From Dehalococcoidia bacterium (GTDB taxonomy: Bacteria; Chloroflexota; Dehalococcoidia; JAUYDP01), in NCBI GenBank assembly GCA_030691805.1, contig JAUYDP010000323.1, forward strand, positions 1 to 5,354: a stretch of DNA of 5,354 bases. The letters run 5' to 3'. Below are positions 1 to 5,354 of the stretch, in pieces. The position numbers and the translations under genes are program-made. The notes beneath the pieces were generated by a model that saw only the letters and a program-made list of their open reading frames with translations, did not search any database and had not been told where the DNA came from. Position 1 is the first letter of the stretch, and each line of letters begins with the position of its first letter.

Positions 1-535
1 TGATGCCGAACCGTCCATAATCAAGGGCGACGGATTTGGTGATCTGCACCACGCCCCCTTTGGCGGCCATATAGGCGGCGAAGGCCGGAGAACCGGTCAA
101 GCCCGCCGCCGAGGCGGTGGTGATAATCACGCCACCTCCCCTGGCGATCATCTCAGGAATGGCGTACTTGCAACCTAGAAACACCCCTTTTAGGGTGACA
201 TCTATGGTCCTGTTCCACTCTTCTTTGGTTGTGTCCACCAGGGGGCGGTTCAGCGGCGCCCAGTAGGCGTTGTTGTGGAGGATGTCCAGGGAGTCGAATT
301 CTTGAAGGCAACTCTGTACCAGGGACTGGACCTCCGCAGCATTGGCAACGTCCACCTGGAGGAAGATAGCAGACCCGCCTTCCTGCTGGACCAAGCGGGT
401 GGTCTCCACGCCTCCTTCAGGGTTAATGTCCGCCACCATAACCCTGGCCCCTTCCCTGGCGAAGAGAACGGCGGTTGCACGCCCGATTCCGGAGCCTGCT
501 CCCGTCACGATTGCTGTCTTGCCCTCAAGTTTCAT
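1..535 (-). CDS. Short-chain dehydrogenase/reductase (classical SDR), C-terminus cut by window edge
   Basis: This is a classical SDR, a cytosolic NAD(P)-dependent oxidoreductase that interconverts an alcohol and a ketone. The substrate cannot be read from sequence. Reading starts at the ATG at 535-533, with a GGAG Shine-Dalgarno at 545-542; 178 residues are present and roughly 70 of a usual ~250 are missing. Visible motifs are the cofactor-binding TGAGSGIG (residues 11-18), Asp36 at the end of the second strand (which usually favours NAD over NADP), Asp62-Val63 (adenine contact), HNNAY (87-91), Ser142, and the YMAAK catalytic motif with Tyr155 and Lys159. Two deviations are seen: the usual NNAG reads NNAY, and the tetrad Asn in the DVNLKG-type segment is Thr114 (DVTLKG, 112-117). 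The gene begins 14 bases after the stop of the upstream FAD oxidoreductase, so it is very likely the third gene of that operon. Family assignment is secure; specificity is unknown. Confidence 0.93.
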   Translation of the reverse strand, partial: MKLEGKTAIVTGAGSGIGRATAVLFAREGARVMVADINPEGGVETTRLVQQEGGSAIFLQVDVANAAEVQSLVQSCLQEFDSLDILHNNAYWAPLNRPLVDTTKEEWNRTIDVTLKGVFLGCKYAIPEMIARGGGVIITTASAAGLTGSPAFAAYMAAKGGVVQITKSVALDYGRFGI

Positions 536-549
536 GGCCCTCTCCGGTG

Positions 550-2157
550 CTATATCATGCCTTTCTGGCGCGCCTTGACGACTAGCTCCGGCTCCGACCA
601 CCACTTCTCTACCCCCAGGTCCTCGGCCACGGTATTGGCGGCCAGGTAGCCGGGTCCGAGGATGATCAGCCCGCCAGGATGACAGGATGCCCCGCCCACG
701 TAGAGGTTGGGTATAGGAGTGCGGTTCTGTGAGCAATCCTCGTTGGGCCGCAGGTATCCCATCTGGAGCGGGGCGTAGGCCCCTTGTTTGACGGACCCCT
801 CTACCATATCTGCGAACTTGTTTTGGACGTCCAGGGGCGTCGCCACGTATCTCCAGAGGACGTTGTCCGGGTTGATGTTAGGGGCGTATCTTCCCAAGGT
901 GGCCACGAATTGATCGGCTATCTCCTCCTTACGGAGGTAGCTGTACCATTTCTCGGGGTTGCCCTCCAGGTGGAAAGGGGCCATCATGGAGAGCATGCCG
1001 GTGTGGCGATTGGTGGGGGCCTGGCTTGGGTCGTGGACCGTAGGGAAGCAGCAGTTGTAAGCGGGACTACCTAGCTCGCCTCTGGCGATGCCATCCCAGT
1101 GCTCTATGAGCTGCTGGCTACTCTCGTACCCCAGGATGTAGATCATGGAGTCGTCTATGCCCGAAACCTTAAACCTGGGCGCCTCTTCCATGGCCAGGTG
1201 CACTTCCAGCAGGCTCCATTTCTCCCACTGCCAATCATCAATCCTGTCCAGAAAGTCGCGGCCCAATTTATCGGCGCCAACCAGGGACTTGAAGGTCTGG
1301 TGAGGGTCTAGAGTGCTGATAACGGCCTTATTGGCCCGGATGACGGTCCCATCCTTCAGCTCTACGCCTTTAGCCGCGCCGTTCTCGAGTATTATTCGTT
1401 GGATATTCATGCTACCCCGGACAGTACCCCCATTCTGGAGGATGATCTTGTTCATGGCCTGGGCCAGCATGTGGGAACCGCCTTTTAGAAGGCGGTAGCT
1501 GTTTATACGGTTGAGGTAGATAAGGGCCAGGTAGCCTACCCCTTCAGTGTCGTACTGGAGTCCCCAGTGGCAGGCGGCATAGAGCATGAGAAGTCTAACC
1601 TGGTCTGACTCGAACAAGTCGAATACTATGTCCTTAGGGCTCTTCTCAGACAAAGCGAGAATCTCCCTTCCGACTTCAGTCGCCTCTAGCTTGGCGGCCT
1701 GCTCCAGGGCCGAGAGGGGCGGAATATACGTAGCGGGCGCCAGGAAATCATCCATGTAAGTCTGGAGCCTGGGATAGAAGTCCCGGTAGGCATCGGCGTC
1801 TTTTTTAGAGAACTGGGAGAAGGACTGGAAGGTCTTCTCCGGGTCGGTGTAGACGCAAATGGCTCTTCCATCGGGGAAGGGTAGTGCGAACTGAAGAGAG
1901 GGGTAAGCGTAGTGGCAGTTGTACTCCTGCTCCAGCTTTAGGTCTTGGTAGACGGGAGAGTAGTCCACCATCATGTGATAAATGGAATGGGTGTTATGGG
2001 CGAATCCCCCGGTGGTTATCTCCTCGGTAGCCAGGCCTCCTCCCACTTCCAGCCTCCGATCGAGGAGCAGCACCTTGAGCCCGGCCTTGGCCAGGTATGC
2101 TCCCGCCGTGAGGCCGTTGGGCCCGGCCCCGATTATTATCACATCATAGTCTGGCAT
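550..2157 (-). CDS. FAD-dependent phytoene desaturase-like oxidoreductase (PYROXD2/CrtI/carotenoid isomerase-like), second of tandem pair
   Basis: The product is a 535-residue flavoprotein of the amine-oxidase/phytoene-desaturase superfamily. Members catalyse FAD-dependent desaturation, isomerisation or saturation of C-C bonds. The N-terminal Rossmann element is GAGPNG (residues 10-15), followed by Asp33, expected to bind the FAD ribose, and RRLEVGGG (34-41). A CrtI-like GG-SH segment lies at 226-229. The C-terminal FAD-closing region is NLYVGGASCHPGG (484-496) followed by GPGYLAA (501-507), very typical of PYROXD2-like proteins. No signal peptide or membrane helix is apparent, and the length is normal (about 500-540). 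The ATG at 2157 follows GGAGGG at 2168-2163 with 5 bases between, which fixes the start. The gene lies 30 bases after the first FAD paralogue and 14 bases before the SDR. Nothing nearby resembles carotenoid synthesis genes such as crtB or crtE, so a carotenoid substrate is not supported. Family is secure, substrate unknown. Confidence 0.93.
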   Translation of the reverse strand: MPDYDVIIIGAGPNGLTAGAYLAKAGLKVLLLDRRLEVGGGLATEEITTGGFAHNTHSIYHMMVDYSPVYQDLKLEQEYNCHYAYPSLQFALPFPDGRAICVYTDPEKTFQSFSQFSKKDADAYRDFYPRLQTYMDDFLAPATYIPPLSALEQAAKLEATEVGREILALSEKSPKDIVFDLFESDQVRLLMLYAACHWGLQYDTEGVGYLALIYLNRINSYRLLKGGSHMLAQAMNKIILQNGGTVRGSMNIQRIILENGAAKGVELKDGTVIRANKAVISTLDPHQTFKSLVGADKLGRDFLDRIDDWQWEKWSLLEVHLAMEEAPRFKVSGIDDSMIYILGYESSQQLIEHWDGIARGELGSPAYNCCFPTVHDPSQAPTNRHTGMLSMMAPFHLEGNPEKWYSYLRKEEIADQFVATLGRYAPNINPDNVLWRYVATPLDVQNKFADMVEGSVKQGAYAPLQMGYLRPNEDCSQNRTPIPNLYVGGASCHPGGLIILGPGYLAANTVAEDLGVEKWWSEPELVVKARQKGMI

Positions 2158-2187
2158 CTTTTCCCTCCAAAAAACAATGAGCTATTT

Positions 2188-3837
2188 CTAGTAGCTTCGC
2201 CCTTTGTCCGCCCAGGGCTTGCCCAGATTCAGGTCTTCGGCGATGGCCTTATAGCAAGCATAGCCCTGGCCGCCGCTGGCCGTATGGAAAAGCCCCCAGG
2301 CCGAGCCGGTAGCAAAGAGGCGCTCGATGGGGGTCCGGTACCGGGCGAACTCGGCGATTGGCCGCACCTTGCCTCCCTGTCCTGGCAAAGCGTCAATAAC
2401 CGCTTGATTGCCCGAAGCCAGATTGATAAGCCGGGAGGCGGTATCATAAGGGGTGAGGTGGTCTGTGCCGATGACGTTATCCCAGTTCATGTTGGGAGCG
2501 TATTGCTGCCATTCCCGAATGATATCCTTGGCATGCTGTCTTTTGAAAGCCATCCATTCCCGTTCCGTGAGCGCCCATGAGGGCAGCACATGCTGCTCCG
2601 TTAGACAGGTATGCTTCCCATTCGGCGCCCGCATGTCGTCGGTGCGGGACTGATGGCTTACCACTACTAACATTCCCTCGGCGTCCGGGGTCTTGCCGAG
2701 ACGGCGCTCGTAGGATTCAGTGATCATCTTTCTTAAGTTGGTGCTCGCCAGCATCACCCACTGGGCATCATTGATACCGGGATTGGACCTCTCGGCCTCC
2801 TGGTAAATGGGCAATTTATGAAGCGCCCAGGTATACCAGGTGATGCAGGTCAGCGTATCCTCCAGGCTATCCACGCGCTTGAGGATCTTCTGGCTGATAT
2901 GGTCTGGGCCAATAAGCTTAAAAGCCAGTTGGCGGGGGTCAACGCCGCTGACAACCAGTTGTTTGGCCTCAATTTCCGTGCCATCGGCCAGGCGAATGCC
3001 CCTGGCCCTGCCGTTCTCAATTAATATCTTGTCAACATGCGATTTTGTGACGAAATCGGCGCCGTTTTCCAGGAGAACCCTCTGGCACGCGTGGGCCATA
3101 TTGTGGGTGCCGCCCTTGATGTAGCACATGGCGGTGCCTCCCACTACCGTCGAGAAGAGGCTCATAGCGCTGCTGACTTCGGTGATAGTTCCCACCGCCT
3201 TCAAACGCCGGATAGTCATAAGTTGCATGGCGACATTATCCCACAACTCTCGGACCGCTCTATCGGCGGATAGTTGCATCCATGTGTGGTCAAAAAGGGC
3301 ATCGGGACGCTTAATGTAGGCTTGGGCCCAACGATCTACCGGATCTGGTTGGTCAGGGGGCGGTGGTGGGGAGAAGAAGGTCTCCACGAACGCCTGATCG
3401 AACTCCCCCCCGGGCTTGCACATCTCGAACAACTTAAGGTAGGTGTCGGCGTCTCTTTGGGAGGTCTGGGCCAGGATCTTGGCGGTCTTTTCCCCGGTGG
3501 GGTCGAAGCGGTGCTGGTAAATGCCAACGGACTGCTGGTCTTCTTTGGTAATGACCGATAGGGTCATAGGATGGTATCCAAATCTGGCCCCTTTCTCTTC
3601 GAGATCGGGGAAGTCTTCCTGGATAGGCCGGAAGTACCATTCGTACATTGTGGTGGCATGGGTATCAGAAACGAAGCCGCCGGCGGCCCCTTCGGCCGTC
3701 GCCAGGCCTCCGCCAAGCTCATGGCGGCGTTCGAAGATGCCGACCTTCATGCCGGCGTACTTGGCCAGGTACATGGCGGTGAAGAGCGCCTTTGTTCCTC
3801 CACCGATAATTACAGCATCGTAGGTTGCATCAGCCAT
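2188..3837 (-). CDS. FAD-dependent phytoene desaturase-like oxidoreductase, divergent paralogue, first gene of operon
   Basis: The product is a 549-residue member of the same FAD oxidoreductase superfamily as the next gene. The N-terminus has VIIGGGTKA (residues 9-17), so the last Gly of GxGxxG is replaced by Ala17. Then come Glu36 for the FAD ribose and RRHELGGG (37-44), a YIKGGTHN segment (239-246) and a C-terminal FAD motif LFATGSAWGLF (507-517) with SGGQGYACYKAIAEDL (521-536). The HPGG seen in the neighbour is absent, so the active-site end differs. A run of five prolines lies at 157-161, inside a segment with no evident counterpart in the paralogue. Shared landmarks with the neighbour include ENG-x-A-x-G followed by DGT-x-I (here 275-289), the SGVDPRQ segment (297-303), and APN-x-N-x-DNV (447-455). 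The ATG at 3837 is preceded by GAGAGG at 3850-3845 with a 7-base spacer. It is the promoter-proximal gene of the leftward unit. Redox flavoprotein is secure; reaction and substrate are unknown. Confidence 0.9.
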   Translation of the reverse strand: MADATYDAVIIGGGTKALFTAMYLAKYAGMKVGIFERRHELGGGLATAEGAAGGFVSDTHATTMYEWYFRPIQEDFPDLEEKGARFGYHPMTLSVITKEDQQSVGIYQHRFDPTGEKTAKILAQTSQRDADTYLKLFEMCKPGGEFDQAFVETFFSPPPPPDQPDPVDRWAQAYIKRPDALFDHTWMQLSADRAVRELWDNVAMQLMTIRRLKAVGTITEVSSAMSLFSTVVGGTAMCYIKGGTHNMAHACQRVLLENGADFVTKSHVDKILIENGRARGIRLADGTEIEAKQLVVSGVDPRQLAFKLIGPDHISQKILKRVDSLEDTLTCITWYTWALHKLPIYQEAERSNPGINDAQWVMLASTNLRKMITESYERRLGKTPDAEGMLVVVSHQSRTDDMRAPNGKHTCLTEQHVLPSWALTEREWMAFKRQHAKDIIREWQQYAPNMNWDNVIGTDHLTPYDTASRLINLASGNQAVIDALPGQGGKVRPIAEFARYRTPIERLFATGSAWGLFHTASGGQGYACYKAIAEDLNLGKPWADKGRSY

Positions 3838-3998
3838 CTTTTTACCTCTCTAGACCTCCGGAAATAACGCCCTTTGGCGGTTACAGGTTTGCAATCTAGC
3901 AATAGGGTTTGACAGGAAAGAGCAAGTTGTGCCAGCTTAATGGAGAAAGGACTCCAATTATCGGCCTCCCAGCCAACTATAGGCAATAACCAGCTTGT
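3838..3998 (-). other. Probable ~160-nt 5' leader of the leftward operon
   Basis: If the leftward promoter described below is used, the transcript starts near 3998-4000 and carries about 160 untranslated bases. Modest hairpins are visible: TGGAG/CTCCA (3941-3945 with 3952-3956), and TAACGCC (3865-3871) with GGCGGTTA (3876-3883), which pairs with one bulged G about 15 bases upstream of the Shine-Dalgarno. I see no B12-box (GCCACTG) or other riboswitch signature. No convincing small ORF was found. The leader's role is open, and a promoter nearer the gene would shorten it. Confidence 0.3.
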
Positions 3999-4017
3999 TG
4001 TTAGATTATATACAACA
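3996..4017. promoter_or_regulatory. Candidate second operator (inverted repeat over the leftward -10)
   Basis: The arms TGTTGT (3996-4001) and ACAACA (4012-4017) are exact reverse complements separated by 10 AT-rich bases. The total of 22 bp and the TTGT-N10-ACAA core match the spacing in the larger palindrome at 4028-4049. The two centres are 32 bp apart, close to three helical turns. The site covers the leftward -10 box, so a bound protein there would block that promoter. Six-base arms in AT-rich DNA can arise by chance, so this is a tentative call. Confidence 0.35.
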
Positions 4018-4036
4018 TAAGCACATTGTTTGTCAA
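4005..4036 (-). promoter_or_regulatory. Leftward sigma-70-type promoter for the FAD/FAD/SDR operon
   Basis: On the minus strand TTGACA (4036-4031) is a consensus -35. It is followed after 18 bases by TATATA (4012-4007), which overlaps a consensus TATAAT (4010-4005; 20-base spacer). Transcription would start near 3998-4000 and run into the FAD oxidoreductase at 3837. The -35 lies in the left arm of the palindrome at 4028-4049. A weaker alternative, TTGCCT-N18-GATAAT, lies further downstream within the leader. Confidence 0.5.
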
Positions 4037-4049
4037 TAAATTGACAAAC
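4028..4049. promoter_or_regulatory. Perfect palindrome, candidate operator shared by divergent promoters
   Basis: The left arm GTTTGTCAAT (4028-4037) and right arm ATTGACAAAC (4040-4049) are exact reverse complements around a central AA. A 22-bp site of this form is typical of targets of dimeric helix-turn-helix repressors; the family cannot be named from the sequence. Each arm contains a TTGACA hexamer, one on each strand, so the palindrome lies over the -35 boxes of both divergent promoters. A bound dimer should shut off or switch both units. It is unlikely to be a terminator: no U-tract follows on either strand, and it lies upstream of both genes. Confidence 0.65.
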
Positions 4050-4069
4050 CCCCCCATATGTGATATAAA
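4041..4069 (+). promoter_or_regulatory. Rightward near-consensus sigma-70 promoter with extended -10
   Basis: The -35 TTGACA (4041-4046) and -10 TATAAA (4064-4069) are separated by exactly 17 bases, and TG at 4061-4062 gives an extended -10. Initiation is expected around 4076, leaving a short leader of about 36 bases before the corrinoid protein ATG at 4112. The -35 lies wholly within the right arm of the palindrome, and the spacer contains a run of seven C. Such a strong promoter overlapping an operator suggests repression as the default state. Confidence 0.75.
4049..4055 (+). repeat. C7 homopolymer within the rightward promoter spacer
   Basis: Seven consecutive C residues lie between the -35 and -10 boxes of the rightward promoter. 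The spacer is the optimal 17 bases as sequenced, so gain or loss of a single C would weaken the promoter. This makes it a possible slippage site or, equally, a place where read errors occur. Confidence 0.6.
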
Positions 4070-4102
4070 AAGCGCATTCCTAAGTTTAGTTTGTTAAGCG
4101 GT

Positions 4103-4108
4103 AGGTGA
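4103..4108 (+). promoter_or_regulatory. Shine-Dalgarno of the corrinoid protein gene
   Basis: AGGTGA pairs with the 3' end of 16S rRNA (the AGGTGA part of GGAGGTGA) and sits just upstream of the ATG at 4112. It supports that start codon over later in-frame methionines. Confidence 0.6.
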
Positions 4109-4111
4109 GCT

Positions 4112-4729
4112 ATGTCAAAAGAACTTGCCAATCTGTTAGCCGATCTGGACGAGGACGGGGTGCTGTCCGCAGTCAAGGAGAGATTGGGAAATGGGGATGA
4201 TCCCCTCAAACTGGTGGAAGAGTGCCGGGCGGGCATGGCCGTAGTGGGGGAGCGGTACGAGAGAGGCGAATACTTCCTATCGGACCTGGTCATGTCTGCT
4301 GAGGTATTCAAGAGCGCCATAGAGATCATCGAGCCGAGACTGAAGGGGGGCATGGCGGCAAGCAGCAAGGGGACGGTTGTTATGGGCACGGCCCATGGGG
4401 ACATCCATGATATCGGTAAGAACATCGTGACGGCCATGCTCCGGTGCTCCGGGTTCCTGGTCCATGACCTGGGGGTGGACGTGCCTCCCCAGGCCTTCGT
4501 GGATAAGGTCAAGGAGACGGGGGCCAAGGTGGTGGGGGTATCGGTGCTGCTTACCACCAGCTTTAACAGCCTTAAACAGACGGTGGAGGCTTTGCGGGCC
4601 GCGGGGGAAACGAAGGTACTCATAGGTGGTGGCCCGGTCAGCGGTATTGTAGTCTCCCATGTGGGCGCCGACGGCTGGGGAAAGGACGCCATGGAGGCGG
4701 TGAATCTCTGCAAGAAATACGCGAGGTAG
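4112..4729 (+). CDS. Methyltransferase corrinoid protein (MtaC/MtbC-like, B12-binding)
   Basis: The 205-residue product is a corrinoid carrier protein of the MtaC/MtbC/MttC type, related to the cobalamin module of methionine synthase. Its cob(I)amide accepts a methyl group from a substrate-specific methyltransferase and passes it on to a second methyltransferase. Residues 1-85 form the helical cap domain. Residues 87-205 form the Rossmann-like B12 domain, with the base-off signature GDIHDIG (96-102; Asp97, the cobalt ligand His99, Gly102), the SVL motif (144-146) and GGGP (172-175). All key cobamide contacts are present, so it should be functional. Length is usual (about 205-220), with no signal peptide. 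It is the first gene of the rightward unit, driven by the near-consensus promoter at 4041-4069, and is followed four bases later by a UroD-like gene, a classic pairing. The substrate (methanol, methylamine, glycine betaine or a methoxylated aromatic) cannot be decided because no substrate methyltransferase is complete here. Confidence 0.95.
   Translation: MSKELANLLADLDEDGVLSAVKERLGNGDDPLKLVEECRAGMAVVGERYERGEYFLSDLVMSAEVFKSAIEIIEPRLKGGMAASSKGTVVMGTAHGDIHDIGKNIVTAMLRCSGFLVHDLGVDVPPQAFVDKVKETGAKVVGVSVLLTTSFNSLKQTVEALRAAGETKVLIGGGPVSGIVVSHVGADGWGKDAMEAVNLCKKYAR
4723..4727 (+). promoter_or_regulatory. Shine-Dalgarno of the UroD-like gene, overlapping the upstream stop codon
   Basis: GAGGT ends on the first base of the corrinoid protein's TAG stop and lies 6 bases before the ATG at 4734. 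This arrangement suggests translational coupling of the two proteins. Confidence 0.5.
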
Positions 4730-4733
4730 AGCC

Positions 4734-5354
4734 ATGCAGAAGACCATGACATCAGCGGAACGTATCAACGCCGTGGTGGTGCTCCAGGAGCCTGACCGCG
4801 TGCCGGTTAGCCTTTACATGGATGCATTTGCCGCCAACCACGCGGGAATAACCCTGGCTGAGTGGGTCTCGGACTATGAAAAGGGCGAGGCGGCTGTAGA
4901 GAAGACCTTCGATGACCTTGGCGGATGCGATGCGATGATCCGCACCGGCTGTCCTCACCCTGACGCTTACGCCATTGGAGCGGCTATACGCACCAAGCTC
5001 CCCGGGCGGGAGTTGCCACCCGATGCTTTATGGCAGTACGACGAGCAACCCGTAATGACGGTTGAGGAATATGATACCATAATCGAAAAAGGCCTGGGTG
5101 CGTTTCGGCTGGGTTACTGGCCTCGCATAGGCATTGACCCGGCCCAGGTGCCAGCGATTGCAAAGGTTGTAGGCGAAAACGCTAAAAAAGGGGTCGAGCG
5201 CTGGCAGGGGCGTGGCGTCCAGATATTCCGGGGAGGCTTGATGCTTCTTCCCTTCGACCTCTTCTCCTTCGCCCGGTCAATAAATGAGTTCATCTTCGAT
5301 CTTTACCGGCGGCCAGAAAAGGTTCTAAAGGCCACTGAAGCGTGTCTTCCTTCC
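4734..5354 (+). CDS. Uroporphyrinogen decarboxylase-superfamily protein, probable cobamide methyltransferase, C-terminus cut by window edge
   Basis: The open frame runs 207 codons from the ATG at 4734 to the window end without a stop; family members are about 330-400 residues, so the C-terminal 40-50% is missing. The N-terminus, with SAERINAVVVLQEPDRVPV (7-25), resembles the opening of UroD-fold proteins. LPGRELPPDALWQYDEQ (89-105), with MTVEEYDTII (108-117) after it, resembles the UroD-like methyltransferase branch rather than haem biosynthetic HemE, and the HemE N-terminal arginine motif is not seen. In MtaA/MtbA relatives the zinc ligands (HxC and a later Cys) lie in the C-terminal half, outside this window, so catalysis cannot be checked. 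The start is 4 bases after the corrinoid protein stop, implying a functional pair: it would move a methyl group between the corrinoid and another acceptor or donor. A second ATG at 4746 is an alternative start. Superfamily is fairly sure; the methyltransferase role rests on context. Confidence 0.85.
   Translation, partial: MQKTMTSAERINAVVVLQEPDRVPVSLYMDAFAANHAGITLAEWVSDYEKGEAAVEKTFDDLGGCDAMIRTGCPHPDAYAIGAAIRTKLPGRELPPDALWQYDEQPVMTVEEYDTIIEKGLGAFRLGYWPRIGIDPAQVPAIAKVVGENAKKGVERWQGRGVQIFRGGLMLLPFDLFSFARSINEFIFDLYRRPEKVLKATEACLPS

Noticed and set aside
275..649. Plus-strand open frame of 124 codons opposite the SDR start
   Set aside because: It overlaps the SDR N-terminus, which has clear TGAGSGIG and NNAY motifs, and also the C-terminus of the FAD gene. 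The translation has no recognisable domain.
1945..2580. Plus-strand open frame of 211 codons across the junction of the two FAD genes
   Set aside because: It is a shadow of the opposite-strand coding sequence. It spans the ends of two well-supported genes, shows no domain, and has no operon context on that strand.
550..3837. Carotenoid biosynthesis cluster (two crtI-like genes)
   Set aside because: No phytoene synthase, GGPP synthase or cyclase is nearby. The proteins look more like the broad PYROXD2-type branch, and the partners are an SDR and a methyl-transfer unit.
3909..3941. Additional rightward promoter starting with TTGACA at 3909-3914
   Set aside because: The nearest -10-like hexamer (CTTAAT at 3936-3941) is 21 bases away, too far, and a much better promoter lies downstream at 4041-4069.
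4028..4049. The palindrome as an intrinsic terminator
   Set aside because: It is AT-rich, has only a 2-base centre and no following U-tract, and lies upstream of genes in both directions.
3838..4111. Cobalamin riboswitch in the intergenic region, expected from the corrinoid context
   Set aside because: No B12-box (GCCACTG) or supporting conserved core is visible on either strand, and the rightward leader of about 36 bases is too short to hold one.
4033..4752. Long minus-strand open frame (239 codons) opposite the corrinoid protein
   Set aside because: It is the antisense of a gene with clear B12-binding motifs. Its translation is low-complexity and rich in Ser/Pro/Thr, has no recognisable domain, and would run across the promoter and operator.
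4734..5354. HemE, the haem-pathway uroporphyrinogen decarboxylase
   Set aside because: The HemE N-terminal arginine motif is absent, and pairing with a corrinoid protein four bases upstream points to the methyltransferase branch of the superfamily.

Overview
This window is a moderately GC-rich bacterial segment with five tightly packed protein genes in two divergent units that share one control region. No gene is a reliable taxonomic marker. Corrinoid-dependent methyltransferase parts next to several FAD- and NAD(P)-dependent oxidoreductases suit an anaerobic or facultative heterotroph, such as a Chloroflexota/Dehalococcoidia-like or sulfate-reducer-like sediment bacterium. That placement is a guess from gene content. 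No mobile element, RNA gene or CRISPR array was seen.

The left unit (minus strand, transcribed leftward from about 4000) holds three genes: an FAD-dependent phytoene-desaturase-like oxidoreductase (3837 to 2188), a second and clearly diverged member of the same superfamily (2157 to 550), and a short-chain dehydrogenase/reductase (from 535, cut by the window's left edge). The gaps are 30 and 14 bases and each gene has its own Shine-Dalgarno, so this reads as one operon for successive oxidation or reduction steps on an unknown, probably hydrophobic or alicyclic, substrate.

The right unit (plus strand) holds a methyltransferase corrinoid protein (4112-4729). Four bases later comes a uroporphyrinogen-decarboxylase-superfamily protein (from 4734, cut by the right edge), most likely a cobamide-linked methyltransferase. 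Together they look like part of a methyl-transfer pathway in which the UroD-like protein moves a methyl group to or from the corrinoid protein.

The most striking element is the 274-base intergenic region 3838-4111. It carries a perfect 10-bp-arm palindrome (4028-4049). Each arm contains a consensus TTGACA -35 hexamer, one per strand, and each hexamer has a plausible -10 box downstream. The rightward promoter is near consensus, with a 17-base spacer and an extended -10. A weaker inverted repeat of the same TTGT-N10-ACAA form lies 32 bp away over the leftward -10. The layout suggests that one dimeric regulator, not encoded here, controls both units, tying the redox operon to the methyl-transfer operon. 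The joint function is inferred.
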